Below, one piece after another: positions 8,886-17,181 of a stretch of 30,362 nucleotides of DNA. Both the position numbers and the translations under genes were made by a program. The stretch lies in the NCBI GenBank assembly GCA_023409995.1, contig JAEYQN010000179.1:1-30362 (forward strand), read 5' to 3'. The notes beneath the pieces were generated by a model that had not been told where the DNA came from, made no database searches, and saw only the letters and a program-made list of their open reading frames with translations. The DNA comes from Cyanobacteria bacterium OH_CBB_238 (GTDB lineage: Bacteria > Cyanobacteriota > Vampirovibrionia > Gastranaerophilales > Gastranaerophilaceae). Each line of letters opens with the position of its first letter. Positions within the stretch are counted from its first letter, which is position 1.

Positions 8886-9326
8886 TTATACTACTGAAAA
8901 CATCAAATCTGCTTCAACAGTGAGCTTACCATCCACAAAACCTTTAGCATGGGCCTTAACTATTGGTCCTTTTATTTTTGTGAGCTCAGATTCCATATCA
9001 AGCCTATCTCCTGGCCTAACAACATTTTTAAACCTTGCACTATCAACACCAGCGTATAAAACCAATTTCCCCTTATACTGCGGCTGAGTCATCAATATTC
9101 CAGCACTTACTTGTGCCAAAGCTTCCAATTGTAAAACTCCGGGCATTACAGGATTGTTTGGAAAATGTCCATTAAAAAATTCTTCATTTACTGTAAGATT
9201 TTTATATCCTTTACAATATTTCCCCGGTACGCACTCTGTAATTCTATCAACTAATAAAAATGGATATCTATGAGGAATCAGTTCCATAATTTCCATTACG
9301 TTAAATTGTAGTTTTTCCTCGTTCAT
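8886..9326 (-). CDS. fabZ: 3-hydroxyacyl-[ACP] dehydratase
   Basis: 146 residues. Dehydrates 3-hydroxyacyl-ACP in fatty-acid elongation and so competes with LpxA for the same acyl substrate. The hot-dog fold signature is clear: 'IPHRYPFLLVDRI', then the catalytic H54 in 'GHFPNNPVMPGV' and E68 in 'QLEALAQ'. The start ATG directly follows the lpxC stop (TAAATG) and has AGGAG six bases upstream, inside lpxC. LpxC and FabZ are fused in some other phyla; here they are separate but coupled. Confidence 0.97.
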   Translation of the reverse strand: MNEEKLQFNVMEIMELIPHRYPFLLVDRITECVPGKYCKGYKNLTVNEEFFNGHFPNNPVMPGVLQLEALAQVSAGILMTQPQYKGKLVLYAGVDSARFKNVVRPGDRLDMESELTKIKGPIVKAHAKGFVDGKLTVEADLMFSVV

Positions 9327-10136
9327 TTATTTCTCCTCTATAATTTTATCTTTTAATACTTTTGCAACTTTTGTGTGCACGGCATGCCCGGCTTCTTTTA
9401 CAATAATTTCTGCTTTTAAATTTAAAGGATTATACCCTGTCAGCCTAAAGTCACCCAACAAATCTAAGATCTTGTGCTTTGCTGGTTCTAACTCAGACCT
9501 CAAATCAGTAGTATACCCTTCATCCGTAAGCCCAACTGTATTTTCAACACTTACACCTTTTGCAAATCCCGCTTGTTGGATCATCTCAAGTTCTTTTAAA
9601 TATCCGAAAGTCCTTGCTTCCGAGATCTCAGAAATATTATTTACATCCAAAGACGCCCATCTTTGTTTAAGGTCAGGATGATTAAAGTTTACACTATAAG
9701 TAATAGATAATTTATCTGAAGGCAATACAACAACATGAGTTTTACCATTTATATAACTGACAGGCTCAGTTACAGTATATGATTTTTCTTCACCTTGTTC
9801 TATACCGCTTTTTTCAAATAACTCTACCCAAATCTTGGAACTTCCATCCAAAATAGGCATTTCATAATGCGACAAATATACATCAATAGCATCAATATCA
9901 CAAATACTACAGGCAGCCATAAAATGCTCAATTAGCATTATCTTAACTGCTTCATTTCCCAGCACCACACAGTGCTCTGTTGAAACAACATTATCAACAT
10001 CCGCATCAATCACAAATCCAGCTATGTGAAATCTTATTCCTTTTTGAGTGGAAGGAACCACTTTAACAGCAGATTCAACTCCTGTCATCAAAGCAACAGA
10101 CTGAATTTGGGTTTCTGTTTTAATTGTAGTATACAT
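9327..10136 (-). CDS. lpxC: UDP-3-O-acyl-N-acetylglucosamine deacetylase
   Basis: 269 residues from the ATG at 10136, supported by GAGGAA ten bases upstream; an ATG at 10154 would add six residues and overlap lpxD by 11 bases but has no ribosome site. First committed step of lipid A synthesis, zinc-dependent. Seen (numbered from 10136): E70-H71 (catalytic base and zinc ligand), 'EMPILDGSS', 'RTFG', then 'HKILDLLGD' with zinc ligands H221 and D225 and the conserved Lys between, and the general-acid His of 'AGHAV' (H251). Oddity: the N-terminal 'G-x-G-L-H-T/S-G' motif is replaced by 'SVALMTG', so the His equivalent to E. coli H19 is Met. All zinc ligands are intact. Confidence 0.95.
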   Translation of the reverse strand: MYTTIKTETQIQSVALMTGVESAVKVVPSTQKGIRFHIAGFVIDADVDNVVSTEHCVVLGNEAVKIMLIEHFMAACSICDIDAIDVYLSHYEMPILDGSSKIWVELFEKSGIEQGEEKSYTVTEPVSYINGKTHVVVLPSDKLSITYSVNFNHPDLKQRWASLDVNNISEISEARTFGYLKELEMIQQAGFAKGVSVENTVGLTDEGYTTDLRSELEPAKHKILDLLGDFRLTGYNPLNLKAEIIVKEAGHAVHTKVAKVLKDKIIEEK

Positions 10137-10143
10137 TAATAAA

Positions 10144-11223
10144 TTATTCCTCATCTGAGTCTAATAAACTTTCATATTTTTTAAATTTTTTAATAATATC
10201 TTCAGCTTTTTTAAGCGTTTGCATCTGTCTTACATATTCTTTCCTTGGAACTGCAGGAGACCCTATTATAATTGACTTCTCAGGGAAGCTTTTTGAAACT
10301 CCTGCTTGAGCCATGACAATTGAATCATTTCCAATATTCAAATGATCAGCTAGACCCGCTTGCCCAGCAATAACAACCCTATCACCTATAACACAGCTAC
10401 CAGCAATGCCAGCCTGAGAAACGATCATACAGCCTTTGCCAATTTTACAGTTATGACCAATTTGAACGAGATTATCAATTTTAGTTTGAGAACCAATAAT
10501 TGTATTTTCAATTGTTCCTTTATCAATGCATGTATTAGCACCAATTTCAACATCATCTTCTATAATCACTGAGCCAATAGAAGGTATTTTATAAATTTTT
10601 TGTTCCGTATTAGATTTTTTAACAGCACCGTCTTCTCTTGCTTGTTCTATATTGTTTGGATTTTCTGTTACAAAGCTAAAACCATCTGCTCCAATACTAA
10701 CTCCATGTTGAAGAATCACTTTGTTGCCGATTACAACATTATCTCCAATATTACAACCTGGATGGAATAGACAATTTTCACCTATTTGTACTGATCTTCC
10801 TATGTATGAGTTGGCTAATACTTTAGAATTATTGCCAATGGAAGCATGTTTTGAAACAACAACATTCGGCCCAATAGAAACATTCTCTCCAAGTTTAGCT
10901 TCAGGGTGAATTGTTGCTGTTGGATGAATGCCTGCTGTTGATTCAGGTGGAACATAAAATAAGTGCAACAATTTCATCATTGCCAATCTTGGTCTTTCAA
11001 CCTCAATTGTAGAGATGAATTCAGAAGTAACACCCAAAGGAACAAGCGCCGCTTTAGCACCAGTTTTACCCAAGTTTTCAATTTCATCTTCATTTAATGC
11101 CAAAGCCAAGGTATTTATATCTGCCAAAAGAGGAGGAGCTATTCTTGCAATTTCTGCCTCTTCAACTGTTGTAAGTATTCCGCCTACAATTTGCGAAATC
11201 TCCTCTAACGTATAACATTTCAT
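10144..11223 (-). CDS. lpxD: UDP-3-O-acylglucosamine N-acyltransferase
   Basis: 359 residues. Adds the second 3-hydroxyacyl chain, to the glucosamine nitrogen, in lipid A synthesis. An N-terminal uridine-binding domain (to about residue 95) precedes a left-handed beta helix of hexapeptide repeats ('[20 protein letters not shown]' and on) and a C-terminal helix. Catalytic H257 is in '[13 protein letters not shown]'. A polar insertion of about 25 residues (about 186-212) interrupts the helix after 'GADGFSF', where E. coli has a short loop. Start ATG 11223 follows AGAGGGGACGGA. It is the first gene of the lpxD-lpxC-fabZ-lpxA-aminopeptidase run, an order like that of cyanobacteria. Confidence 0.96.
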   Translation of the reverse strand: MKCYTLEEISQIVGGILTTVEEAEIARIAPPLLADINTLALALNEDEIENLGKTGAKAALVPLGVTSEFISTIEVERPRLAMMKLLHLFYVPPESTAGIHPTATIHPEAKLGENVSIGPNVVVSKHASIGNNSKVLANSYIGRSVQIGENCLFHPGCNIGDNVVIGNKVILQHGVSIGADGFSFVTENPNNIEQAREDGAVKKSNTEQKIYKIPSIGSVIIEDDVEIGANTCIDKGTIENTIIGSQTKIDNLVQIGHNCKIGKGCMIVSQAGIAGSCVIGDRVVIAGQAGLADHLNIGNDSIVMAQAGVSKSFPEKSIIIGSPAVPRKEYVRQMQTLKKAEDIIKKFKKYESLLDSDEE

Positions 11224-11287
11224 TGATTTTCCGTCCCCTCTTAATCTATTCTCATATTTTAAAATCTTAACAATAAAAACAAATAAA

Positions 11288-11317
11288 AATTTATTTCTTA
11301 TTTTAATACTTAGTCAA
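11288..11317 (-). promoter_or_regulatory. Candidate promoter of the lpx operon
   Basis: In the 132-base gap before lpxD the minus strand has -35 TTGACT (11317-11312), an 18-bp spacer and -10 TAAATT (11293-11288). The leader would be about 60 nt. The region is very AT-rich and an alternative (TTTGTT with TAAAAT closer to lpxD) is nearly as good, so this is a weak call. Confidence 0.35.
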
Positions 11318-11355
11318 GAAAATTTCAAACAGTAAAGATATATTCCGCAATAATA

Positions 11356-11838
11356 CTACTTGGTATTATCTGAAATCTTCTCAATTATTGATGATGTGGA
11401 TTTACCTTCTACAAAACTTATAAACTCAATTCTACCACCGGCGTCCATTATCGTTTTAGCTTCAGGTAAAGTCTCTACTGTATAGTCAGCACCTTTCGTA
11501 TGAACATCAGGCTTCAACCTTGCAAGCAGATTCATTGGCGAATCCTCATCAAAAAGCACCACATAATCAACACATGATAACGCGCATAATATCTCAGCTC
11601 TATCATATTCATTGTTAATCGGGCGATCAGGTCCTTTTATACTTTTAATAGACTTGTCGGAATTTAAAGCAACAATACAAATATCAGCAAATGTTTTTGT
11701 TTTTTGAAGATATCTGACATGTCCAACATGCAATATATCAAAACAGCCGTTGGTTGTGACTATAGTTTGTTTACTATCTCTTATACCCAACAATAATTCA
11801 TCTAAATCTTCTTGTCTTACCAGTTTACCCAAGATCAT
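11356..11838 (-). CDS. Heptose 1-phosphate adenylyltransferase (HldE C-terminal / RfaE2 type)
   Basis: 160 residues from the ATG at 11838. Cytidylyltransferase-fold enzyme with 'TTNGCFDILHVGHVRYL' (HxGH nucleotide-binding motif), 'LNSDKSIKSIKGPDRPI' and the closing 'GKSTSSIIEKI' signature of D-glycero-beta-D-manno-heptose 1-phosphate adenylyltransferase. It supplies ADP-heptose for the LPS inner core; the kinase half found in E. coli HldE is absent, as in organisms with a stand-alone enzyme. The start is uncertain: an ATG at 11856 lies inside the arm of a terminator hairpin, the ATG at 11838 has AAGGAG only one base away, and a TTG at 11832 has AAGGAG at ideal spacing. Substrate is inferred from family and from the neighbouring lpx genes. 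Confidence 0.88.
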   Translation of the reverse strand: MILGKLVRQEDLDELLLGIRDSKQTIVTTNGCFDILHVGHVRYLQKTKTFADICIVALNSDKSIKSIKGPDRPINNEYDRAEILCALSCVDYVVLFDEDSPMNLLARLKPDVHTKGADYTVETLPEAKTIMDAGGRIEFISFVEGKSTSSIIEKISDNTK

Positions 11839-11854
11839 GCTCCTTAGTTCATAC

Positions 11855-11887
11855 ATAAAAGGGAAAGTTTAAAACTTTCCCTTTTAT
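11855..11887. terminator. Perfect 16-bp inverted repeat, terminator-like, at the start of the adenylyltransferase gene
   Basis: Arms 11855-11870 and 11872-11887 are exact reverse complements around one base. On the minus strand it forms a GGGAAAG...CTTTCCC hairpin followed by TTTTAT, the form of a Rho-independent terminator for the foldase gene that ends at 11910. The distal arm reaches the ATG at 11856. Read on the plus strand it is equally terminator-like, but no plus-strand gene needs it. Confidence 0.7.
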
Positions 11888-11909
11888 TATATTACAAATA
11901 TTATTTGTT

Positions 11910-13067
11910 TTATTTTTTTGGAGCAACAGGCTCTTTTATTGGCGCCGGATTACCAGTCAATGATGGATTTTTTTGAGCTTGCTCTTTGATATCTTTCTGA
12001 ATTACCTCAGGATTGAATGACTGATCATTGTATACTATTTTTGCATTTTTCTTCAATGTATCAACATATTTCTGAAGGATCTGAACTTTCTTTTGGTTTT
12101 CCAAAAATTCTTTGATTTCATTCCTTACTTTATCCAAAGGTTCAGTACCAGCTTTGATTCTATCTGTAACATAGATGATGTGATATCCATATGGTGTTTT
12201 AACAACTTCGCTAATTGTATTTGGCTGCATTGAGAAAGCAACTTTAGAGAATGCTTCTACCATTTCTTGAGCAGAAAAATATCCTAAATCGCCACCTTGT
12301 TTTGCACTCATTGGATCGTCAGAATTTTCCTTAGCAAGTTTAGCAAACTGAGTTGGGTCTTTTTTTGCTTCTCCAACCAATTTTTGTGCTTTTACATATT
12401 GAGCTGCAATAGTTGATTCAACTTTTTTATTTAAGTCTTCTTTTGAAATCTTCTTCCCCTCAGGAGTCGCTTCAATTTTTTGTTTTATCTCATCAGGATT
12501 AACACTTATCAATATATGAGAAGCTCTTACTTTATCAGGATATTTGAATTTATCAAGATTATCTTTGTAGTATTTTTCAACTTCTGAATTACCAATTGAA
12601 ACAATAGAGAGAGAATCCACAAGCTTTTTGACTTTTACTTCTTCAGTCAAATCTTTTTTAAACTGTTTAGCACTGACTCCATTTTGCTTTAGAATATCAT
12701 CAAATTTATCTCTTGAGCCAACTTTATCTATTATATTTTTTAACTCTTGATTGATATCTTCATCAGTAACTTTTATTTTTCTTTTAGCCATTTCTTGATC
12801 TAAAAGACTTTTAACAATAAGCTCATTAACAACTCTATCTTTTAACATCAAGTATAAGAAACTATTTTTATCATTCTTCAAGTCAACCCCAAGCTGCTCG
12901 AATGTAGGATTACTTGCAACTTCGTCAAATGACTTCTGGAACTCTTGTTTTGTAATTGGTCGGTCGTTAACAACAATAAGTGCATCTTTATTTTTATTAA
13001 AACCGCATCCGCCAAGTACAAGAGCCGTCAATGCAATCGTACCAATCAGCTTTAATTTGTTTTTCAT
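11910..13067 (-). CDS. Parvulin-type peptidylprolyl isomerase lipoprotein (PrsA/SurA-like)
   Basis: 385 residues. An N-terminal lipoprotein signal ends in the lipobox L-G-G-C (Cys at about residue 21), so the protein is lipid-anchored outside the inner membrane. A SurA-N-like helical chaperone domain follows ('ALIVVNDRPITKQEFQKSF' onward). A parvulin domain spans about residues 178-310, with 'VRASHILI', 'GGDLGYFSAQEM', 'FSMQPNTIS' and 'TPYGYHIIYV'. The tail is Pro/Lys-rich. Role: folding of exported proteins by prolyl isomerisation. ATG 13067 has a strong AAGGAG. It lies 20 bases after mfd, so it is probably read from the mfd transcript, and it is closed by the hairpin at 11855-11887. Confidence 0.92.
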   Translation of the reverse strand: MKNKLKLIGTIALTALVLGGCGFNKNKDALIVVNDRPITKQEFQKSFDEVASNPTFEQLGVDLKNDKNSFLYLMLKDRVVNELIVKSLLDQEMAKRKIKVTDEDINQELKNIIDKVGSRDKFDDILKQNGVSAKQFKKDLTEEVKVKKLVDSLSIVSIGNSEVEKYYKDNLDKFKYPDKVRASHILISVNPDEIKQKIEATPEGKKISKEDLNKKVESTIAAQYVKAQKLVGEAKKDPTQFAKLAKENSDDPMSAKQGGDLGYFSAQEMVEAFSKVAFSMQPNTISEVVKTPYGYHIIYVTDRIKAGTEPLDKVRNEIKEFLENQKKVQILQKYVDTLKKNAKIVYNDQSFNPEVIQKDIKEQAQKNPSLTGNPAPIKEPVAPKK

Positions 13068-13087
13068 ATGTCTCTCCTTATAAAAGA

Positions 13088-16000
13088 TTATTTAGTCTTG
13101 TAATCGTTTGTTATTTTAAATACATCATAGAATAAATTAGATAGAATGTTAAATAATTCAATAAAATTAAGCAATGAGTTATCCAAAATCAGTATAGAAA
13201 GCCCATCTGTACAGGTTTTAGGGGCTTGAGTATATTTAATATATTTTGTAATATTTGATGGAATCCTAGAAACAATGATAGCCCACTCTGCTTTATTAAA
13301 CCAGGTATATATCCTTATGTTTGAATCTGTTTCTCTAATCAATGAAATCCCTGCCTGATTTGCTAATAATCGTAAGTGCACAAGTTTAATCAAATTTTCA
13401 ACCGGTTCAGACATTTTCGAAAATCTGTCTTTCCATTCAGCTGTGATTATATCAAGTTCTGATATAGATTTAACATCCGCCAGTCGTTTATATTCTATCA
13501 TCTTCTGTTCTTTAGAACCTACCCAGTCGTCGGGTATATAGGCGGTTACATTAATATCAATAATTGTCGGTGGTTTCTCTTCTGTAGGTTCATTTTTAAT
13601 ATCATTTATAGCTTCTTCTAGAAGAGCACAATATGTATCAAATCCAACATTAACCATTTGTCCATGCTGCTTGGTTCCAAGAATATTCCCAACACCTCTA
13701 ATTTCAATGTCCCTAAGCGCAATCTGATAACCACTTCCTAAAGTTGTAAATTCTTTTATTGAGCGCAATCTTTTTACTGCTTCACCAGTCAATTTGCCAT
13801 GATCTTTGTATAAGCAGTAGCAATAAGCTTGCCTATCGCTTCGCCCAACTCTTCCCCTTAATTGATATAGCTGGGCAAGCCCAAATCTATCAGCATCATT
13901 TATAATTATCGTATTTGCATTTTGAATATCAAGACCCGACTCAATTATTGTTGTACAAAGCAGAACATCATAGTTATGTTCCAAAAAATCTAACATAATT
14001 TTTTCCAACTGTTTTTCAGCCATTTGCCCATGAGCAACTGCAATTCTTGCATTTGGGACCAAGTCACCAAGATATTGAGCAAATTTAAAAATAGTTTCAA
14101 CTCTATTATATAAGAAGAAAACTTGTCCATCCCTTTCAAGTTCATAGTTAATAGCATTTTTAACTATTGAATCTTTAAACTCGCCGACAAAAGTTTTGAT
14201 AGGCAGTCTATTTGTCGGAGGAGTATTAATAACACTCATATCTTTTATCCCGGATAATGACATATAAAGCGTTCTAGGGATTGGTGTTGCAGACATTGAA
14301 AGAATATCAATATTCTTTTTAAGCATCTTCAGCTTTTCTTTGTGTTTAACACCAAATTTGTGCTCTTCATCAACAATCAAGAGTCCTATATCTTTAAACA
14401 CCACATCATTCTGTAAAAGCCTATGCGTACCAACAACAATATCGCACTCTCCAATAAGGAGTTTTTTCAGTGTATCTTTCTGCTCTTTAGGAGTTCTAAA
14501 TCTGGACAACAATGAGACTTTTATCGGAAAGGGTTTAAACCGTTCTCTTATTGTCTCATAATGTTGCATTGCAAGAATGGTAGTGGGTACAACCACAGCA
14601 ACTTGTTTTCCGGACATAACGGCTTTAAAAATAGCTCTAATAGCCACTTCTGTCTTACCAAACCCAACATCACCACAGATCAAACGATCCATTGGCTTAT
14701 CCTGTTCCATATCAAGTTTAACTTCATTTATTGCTTTCATTTGATCAGGCGTTTCAGTAAATTCGAAAGAATCCTCCATCTCATATTGCCAAATCGTGTC
14801 AGAATCAAAAGCGTAACCTTGAGAGACTTCACGTCGTGCATATAAATTTATTAAATCCTGAGCAATATCTTCTACTGCCTTTTTAACCTTGTTTTTAGTA
14901 TTTTCCCAATCATTTCCACCCATTCTTGACAGAACCGGCTTTACACTGCCGGATCCTCTGTATCTACACAGTAAATTAATTTGTTCCGCAGGCATATGAA
15001 GCTTATCTTTGTGAGCGTATTCAATTGTCAGATAGTCCTTTTCTTCTCCATCAATTTGCTGCTTGGAAAGACCTTTAAAAACCCCTATACCATGCACCAT
15101 ATGGACAACATAATCATCAACCTTTATATCATTTATAGATTCGATAAAATCTTGATTTTCTTTATAATAGGATTTTTTTGCGATAGTTATATCTTTTGAT
15201 TTTTTGTTAAAAAGTTCTTTATCTGTTATTACAACTAGTTTATATTCTTCAACTTCGCATCCTGACATTGATAAATTATCTATAAAGTAAGCAGACAAGT
15301 TGTCACTAAAAGTATTAGAAAAAGGGATTTCAAAATCTCGTAGAATTTCCTCTACCCTATTTCGATAATCTGTAGCAATTACGACCTTAAAGCCTTCTTT
15401 TTGCTTATCTGCTATGTAGAGAATAACATCATCCATTTTAGAAGAAAATCGTGGGACAAGCTTTGTATCAAATTCAATCTGATAGTCAACTTCTTCATTA
15501 ATAAAATTGTCAAAATTTATTTTTTGCAATGGAGCAATAAGTGAGTGAAATTTAGATAATGTAAGATGATTAAACGATTCAAGAGGCAAGTTTAATAAAG
15601 TTTTTACATTTTCTGTATATTGTTTTTCATAATTATCACTAATAAATTCAAACTTTTGTTCCAACTGAGAATATTCATCAAAAACCATGTAAAAATCTTT
15701 TGGTAAACTATCTATAATGCTTTTTAAGTCACTATTATAGTAAGGTTCATAGTATTCAATACCTTCAAAATATTTTTCCTCATCGATTTTCGTTTTATAT
15801 TCAATAAACTTTTCTTCAATTGAGTTAAGCAAATCTTCATCAAGTGTTTTAGAATACTCATTAATTACATTAGACAGTCTCTGATTAGATGTAGATATAA
15901 CTTGATCCGACAGAACAAATTTATACACAGGGGTTATTTTTGCTTCTCTTGCCTTCTCAATGCTTCTCTGAGTTTTGTTATCAAAATATCTAAGATCGAC

Positions 16001-16585
16001 AATAGTATCGCCCCAGAGTTCAATTCTAAGCGGACTCTGAGAAAAAGAATATACATCAATAATGTCCCCTCTTATACTAAATTCACCAGGATCAACAACC
16101 ATTGTTGTTCTCTTATAGCCAAGATCAAGAAGTCTATTAGCAAACAATGTTGTATCCAAAGAATCATCAACTGAAAGACTAATTGTGTTTGTCTCAAAAA
16201 ACATTTTAGATGGAAATTTTTCAAAAAGAGATTTAATAGGAGCAATCAATATCTGAATAGTATCAATTTGATTAAGAATATCAATCTGTTGCTGATATTT
16301 ATAAATATTTCTGACATTAGAGTCATAAATAGATCCATCTTGATAAGGAAATATATAAGAATCCAGCCCTAAAAGTTTTCTCAAATCATTTTGGTATTTT
16401 ATTGCGTTTTGCTCAGAGTCTGTTATGAACAAAACTTTCTTGTTTGAATTATTTAGGAAGAAAGCTAAAGATAGCATTTTTGAAATATTCGAAAGTCCAG
16501 AAACAGTAAAAGACTTATTTCTAGTAAATAATCTTTTAAGCTCTCTTATCTTTTCCGTATTAGAATTAACCAAATAATCAATCAT
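13088..16585 (-). CDS. mfd: Transcription-repair coupling factor
   Basis: 1165 residues (E. coli Mfd 1148). Frees RNA polymerase stalled at DNA damage and recruits UvrA. Order of domains: a UvrB-homology N-terminal region (about 1-330, containing 'FPYQDGSIYD'), a middle region, the RNA-polymerase-interacting CarD-like domain (about 485-550, 'DDYVVHMVHGIGVFKG'), then the RecG-like translocase. In the translocase, Walker A 'GDVGFGKTE' is near residue 640, the DEEH box ('LLIVDEEHKFG') near 737, 'SMSATPIPRTL' follows, and 'LYQLRGRVGRS' is near 910. The C-terminal D7 domain closes the protein. No clear ribosome site precedes ATG 16585. It is divergent from the small secreted protein at 16721 and followed by the foldase gene. 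Confidence 0.97.
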   Translation of the reverse strand: MIDYLVNSNTEKIRELKRLFTRNKSFTVSGLSNISKMLSLAFFLNNSNKKVLFITDSEQNAIKYQNDLRKLLGLDSYIFPYQDGSIYDSNVRNIYKYQQQIDILNQIDTIQILIAPIKSLFEKFPSKMFFETNTISLSVDDSLDTTLFANRLLDLGYKRTTMVVDPGEFSIRGDIIDVYSFSQSPLRIELWGDTIVDLRYFDNKTQRSIEKAREAKITPVYKFVLSDQVISTSNQRLSNVINEYSKTLDEDLLNSIEEKFIEYKTKIDEEKYFEGIEYYEPYYNSDLKSIIDSLPKDFYMVFDEYSQLEQKFEFISDNYEKQYTENVKTLLNLPLESFNHLTLSKFHSLIAPLQKINFDNFINEEVDYQIEFDTKLVPRFSSKMDDVILYIADKQKEGFKVVIATDYRNRVEEILRDFEIPFSNTFSDNLSAYFIDNLSMSGCEVEEYKLVVITDKELFNKKSKDITIAKKSYYKENQDFIESINDIKVDDYVVHMVHGIGVFKGLSKQQIDGEEKDYLTIEYAHKDKLHMPAEQINLLCRYRGSGSVKPVLSRMGGNDWENTKNKVKKAVEDIAQDLINLYARREVSQGYAFDSDTIWQYEMEDSFEFTETPDQMKAINEVKLDMEQDKPMDRLICGDVGFGKTEVAIRAIFKAVMSGKQVAVVVPTTILAMQHYETIRERFKPFPIKVSLLSRFRTPKEQKDTLKKLLIGECDIVVGTHRLLQNDVVFKDIGLLIVDEEHKFGVKHKEKLKMLKKNIDILSMSATPIPRTLYMSLSGIKDMSVINTPPTNRLPIKTFVGEFKDSIVKNAINYELERDGQVFFLYNRVETIFKFAQYLGDLVPNARIAVAHGQMAEKQLEKIMLDFLEHNYDVLLCTTIIESGLDIQNANTIIINDADRFGLAQLYQLRGRVGRSDRQAYCYCLYKDHGKLTGEAVKRLRSIKEFTTLGSGYQIALRDIEIRGVGNILGTKQHGQMVNVGFDTYCALLEEAINDIKNEPTEEKPPTIIDINVTAYIPDDWVGSKEQKMIEYKRLADVKSISELDIITAEWKDRFSKMSEPVENLIKLVHLRLLANQAGISLIRETDSNIRIYTWFNKAEWAIIVSRIPSNITKYIKYTQAPKTCTDGLSILILDNSLLNFIELFNILSNLFYDVFKITNDYKTK

Positions 16586-16623
16586 TGCAATATTTTAAAA
16601 CCAATTTGACTAATAATCAATTA

Positions 16624-16653
16624 TTTATACGATATTTTCTGTTAAAAAGTCTA
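16624..16653 (-). promoter_or_regulatory. Candidate promoter of mfd
   Basis: Minus strand: -35 TAGACT (16653-16648), 18-bp spacer, -10 TATAAA (16629-16624), giving a leader of about 30 nt. It overlaps the opposite-facing candidate promoter region of the gene at 16721 by position. AT-rich context makes chance matches common. Confidence 0.3.
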
Positions 16654-16659
16654 TATAAC

Positions 16660-16688
16660 TTGATTATTTATACTAAAAGCTGTTTAAT
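16660..16688 (+). promoter_or_regulatory. Candidate promoter of the small secreted protein
   Basis: -35 TTGATT (16660-16665), 17-bp spacer, -10 TTTAAT (16683-16688), about 32 bases before the ATG at 16721 and upstream of its GAGGAG ribosome site (16707-16712). Confidence 0.38.
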
Positions 16689-16720
16689 AGTGATAGTCGA
16701 CTATATGAGGAGATTTTATT

Positions 16721-17143
16721 ATGAAAAAGATATTAAGTATAGCAATGTTTTTAGGAATTTCTGCAATCAGCGCAAATGCGGCTTTTGCTGATGGAATGGT
16801 GTTTGACCCTGTTGATTATCCGGCACCGCCAAAAGAAGTTGTAACGCCTAAAAATGTTCAACCAGTAGCTAACAAAAAAGATTATGTTGTTCCTCTTGAA
16901 AATGCTGAAACACCAACAAAACAGAATGACAATCTTCAAAATGCATTATTTCAACTTGATAGTGCTCAAGTTGAAATAAGAAACAATTTGCTTGAGTATA
17001 AGTCAAAATACACAGATGTAGACAACCAGTATAAATTAATTAAAAATGAACGTAGTGTATTAGGCAAACAAGTGAAAACTATAGAGAAAAAAATAAAACA
17101 AATAGACAAAACTAAAGAAAATATAAGAAAGCAAATGCTTTAA
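16721..17143 (+). CDS. Small secreted coiled-coil protein of unknown function
   Basis: 140 residues. A clear signal peptide (residues 1 to about 23, 'MKKILSIAMFLG' to 'ANAAFA') has possible signal peptidase I sites after ANA or AFA. A Pro/Val-rich linker follows (about 27-65). The last 70 residues are charged and heptad-like ('LFQLDSAQVEIRNNLLEYKS' and a Lys-rich C-terminus), predicting a long helix or coiled coil. No catalytic motif. The start has GAGGAG eight bases upstream. It is monocistronic: divergent from mfd and followed by a strong terminator. It is probably periplasmic or surface-exposed, perhaps structural; I do not recognise the family. Confidence 0.8.
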   Translation: MKKILSIAMFLGISAISANAAFADGMVFDPVDYPAPPKEVVTPKNVQPVANKKDYVVPLENAETPTKQNDNLQNALFQLDSAQVEIRNNLLEYKSKYTDVDNQYKLIKNERSVLGKQVKTIEKKIKQIDKTKENIRKQML

Positions 17144-17144
17144 T

Positions 17145-17181
17145 CAAAAAAAGAAGCCCAATGATTGGGCTTCTTTTTTTT
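17145..17181. terminator. Bidirectional Rho-independent terminator between the secreted protein gene and recJ
   Basis: GAAGCCCAAT (17153-17162) pairs with ATTGGGCTTC (17164-17173). The stem is flanked by eight A on the left and nine T on the right, so both strands get a U-tract. It serves the plus-strand gene ending at 17143 and the convergent recJ, whose stop codon starts inside the T run (17180). Confidence 0.9.
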
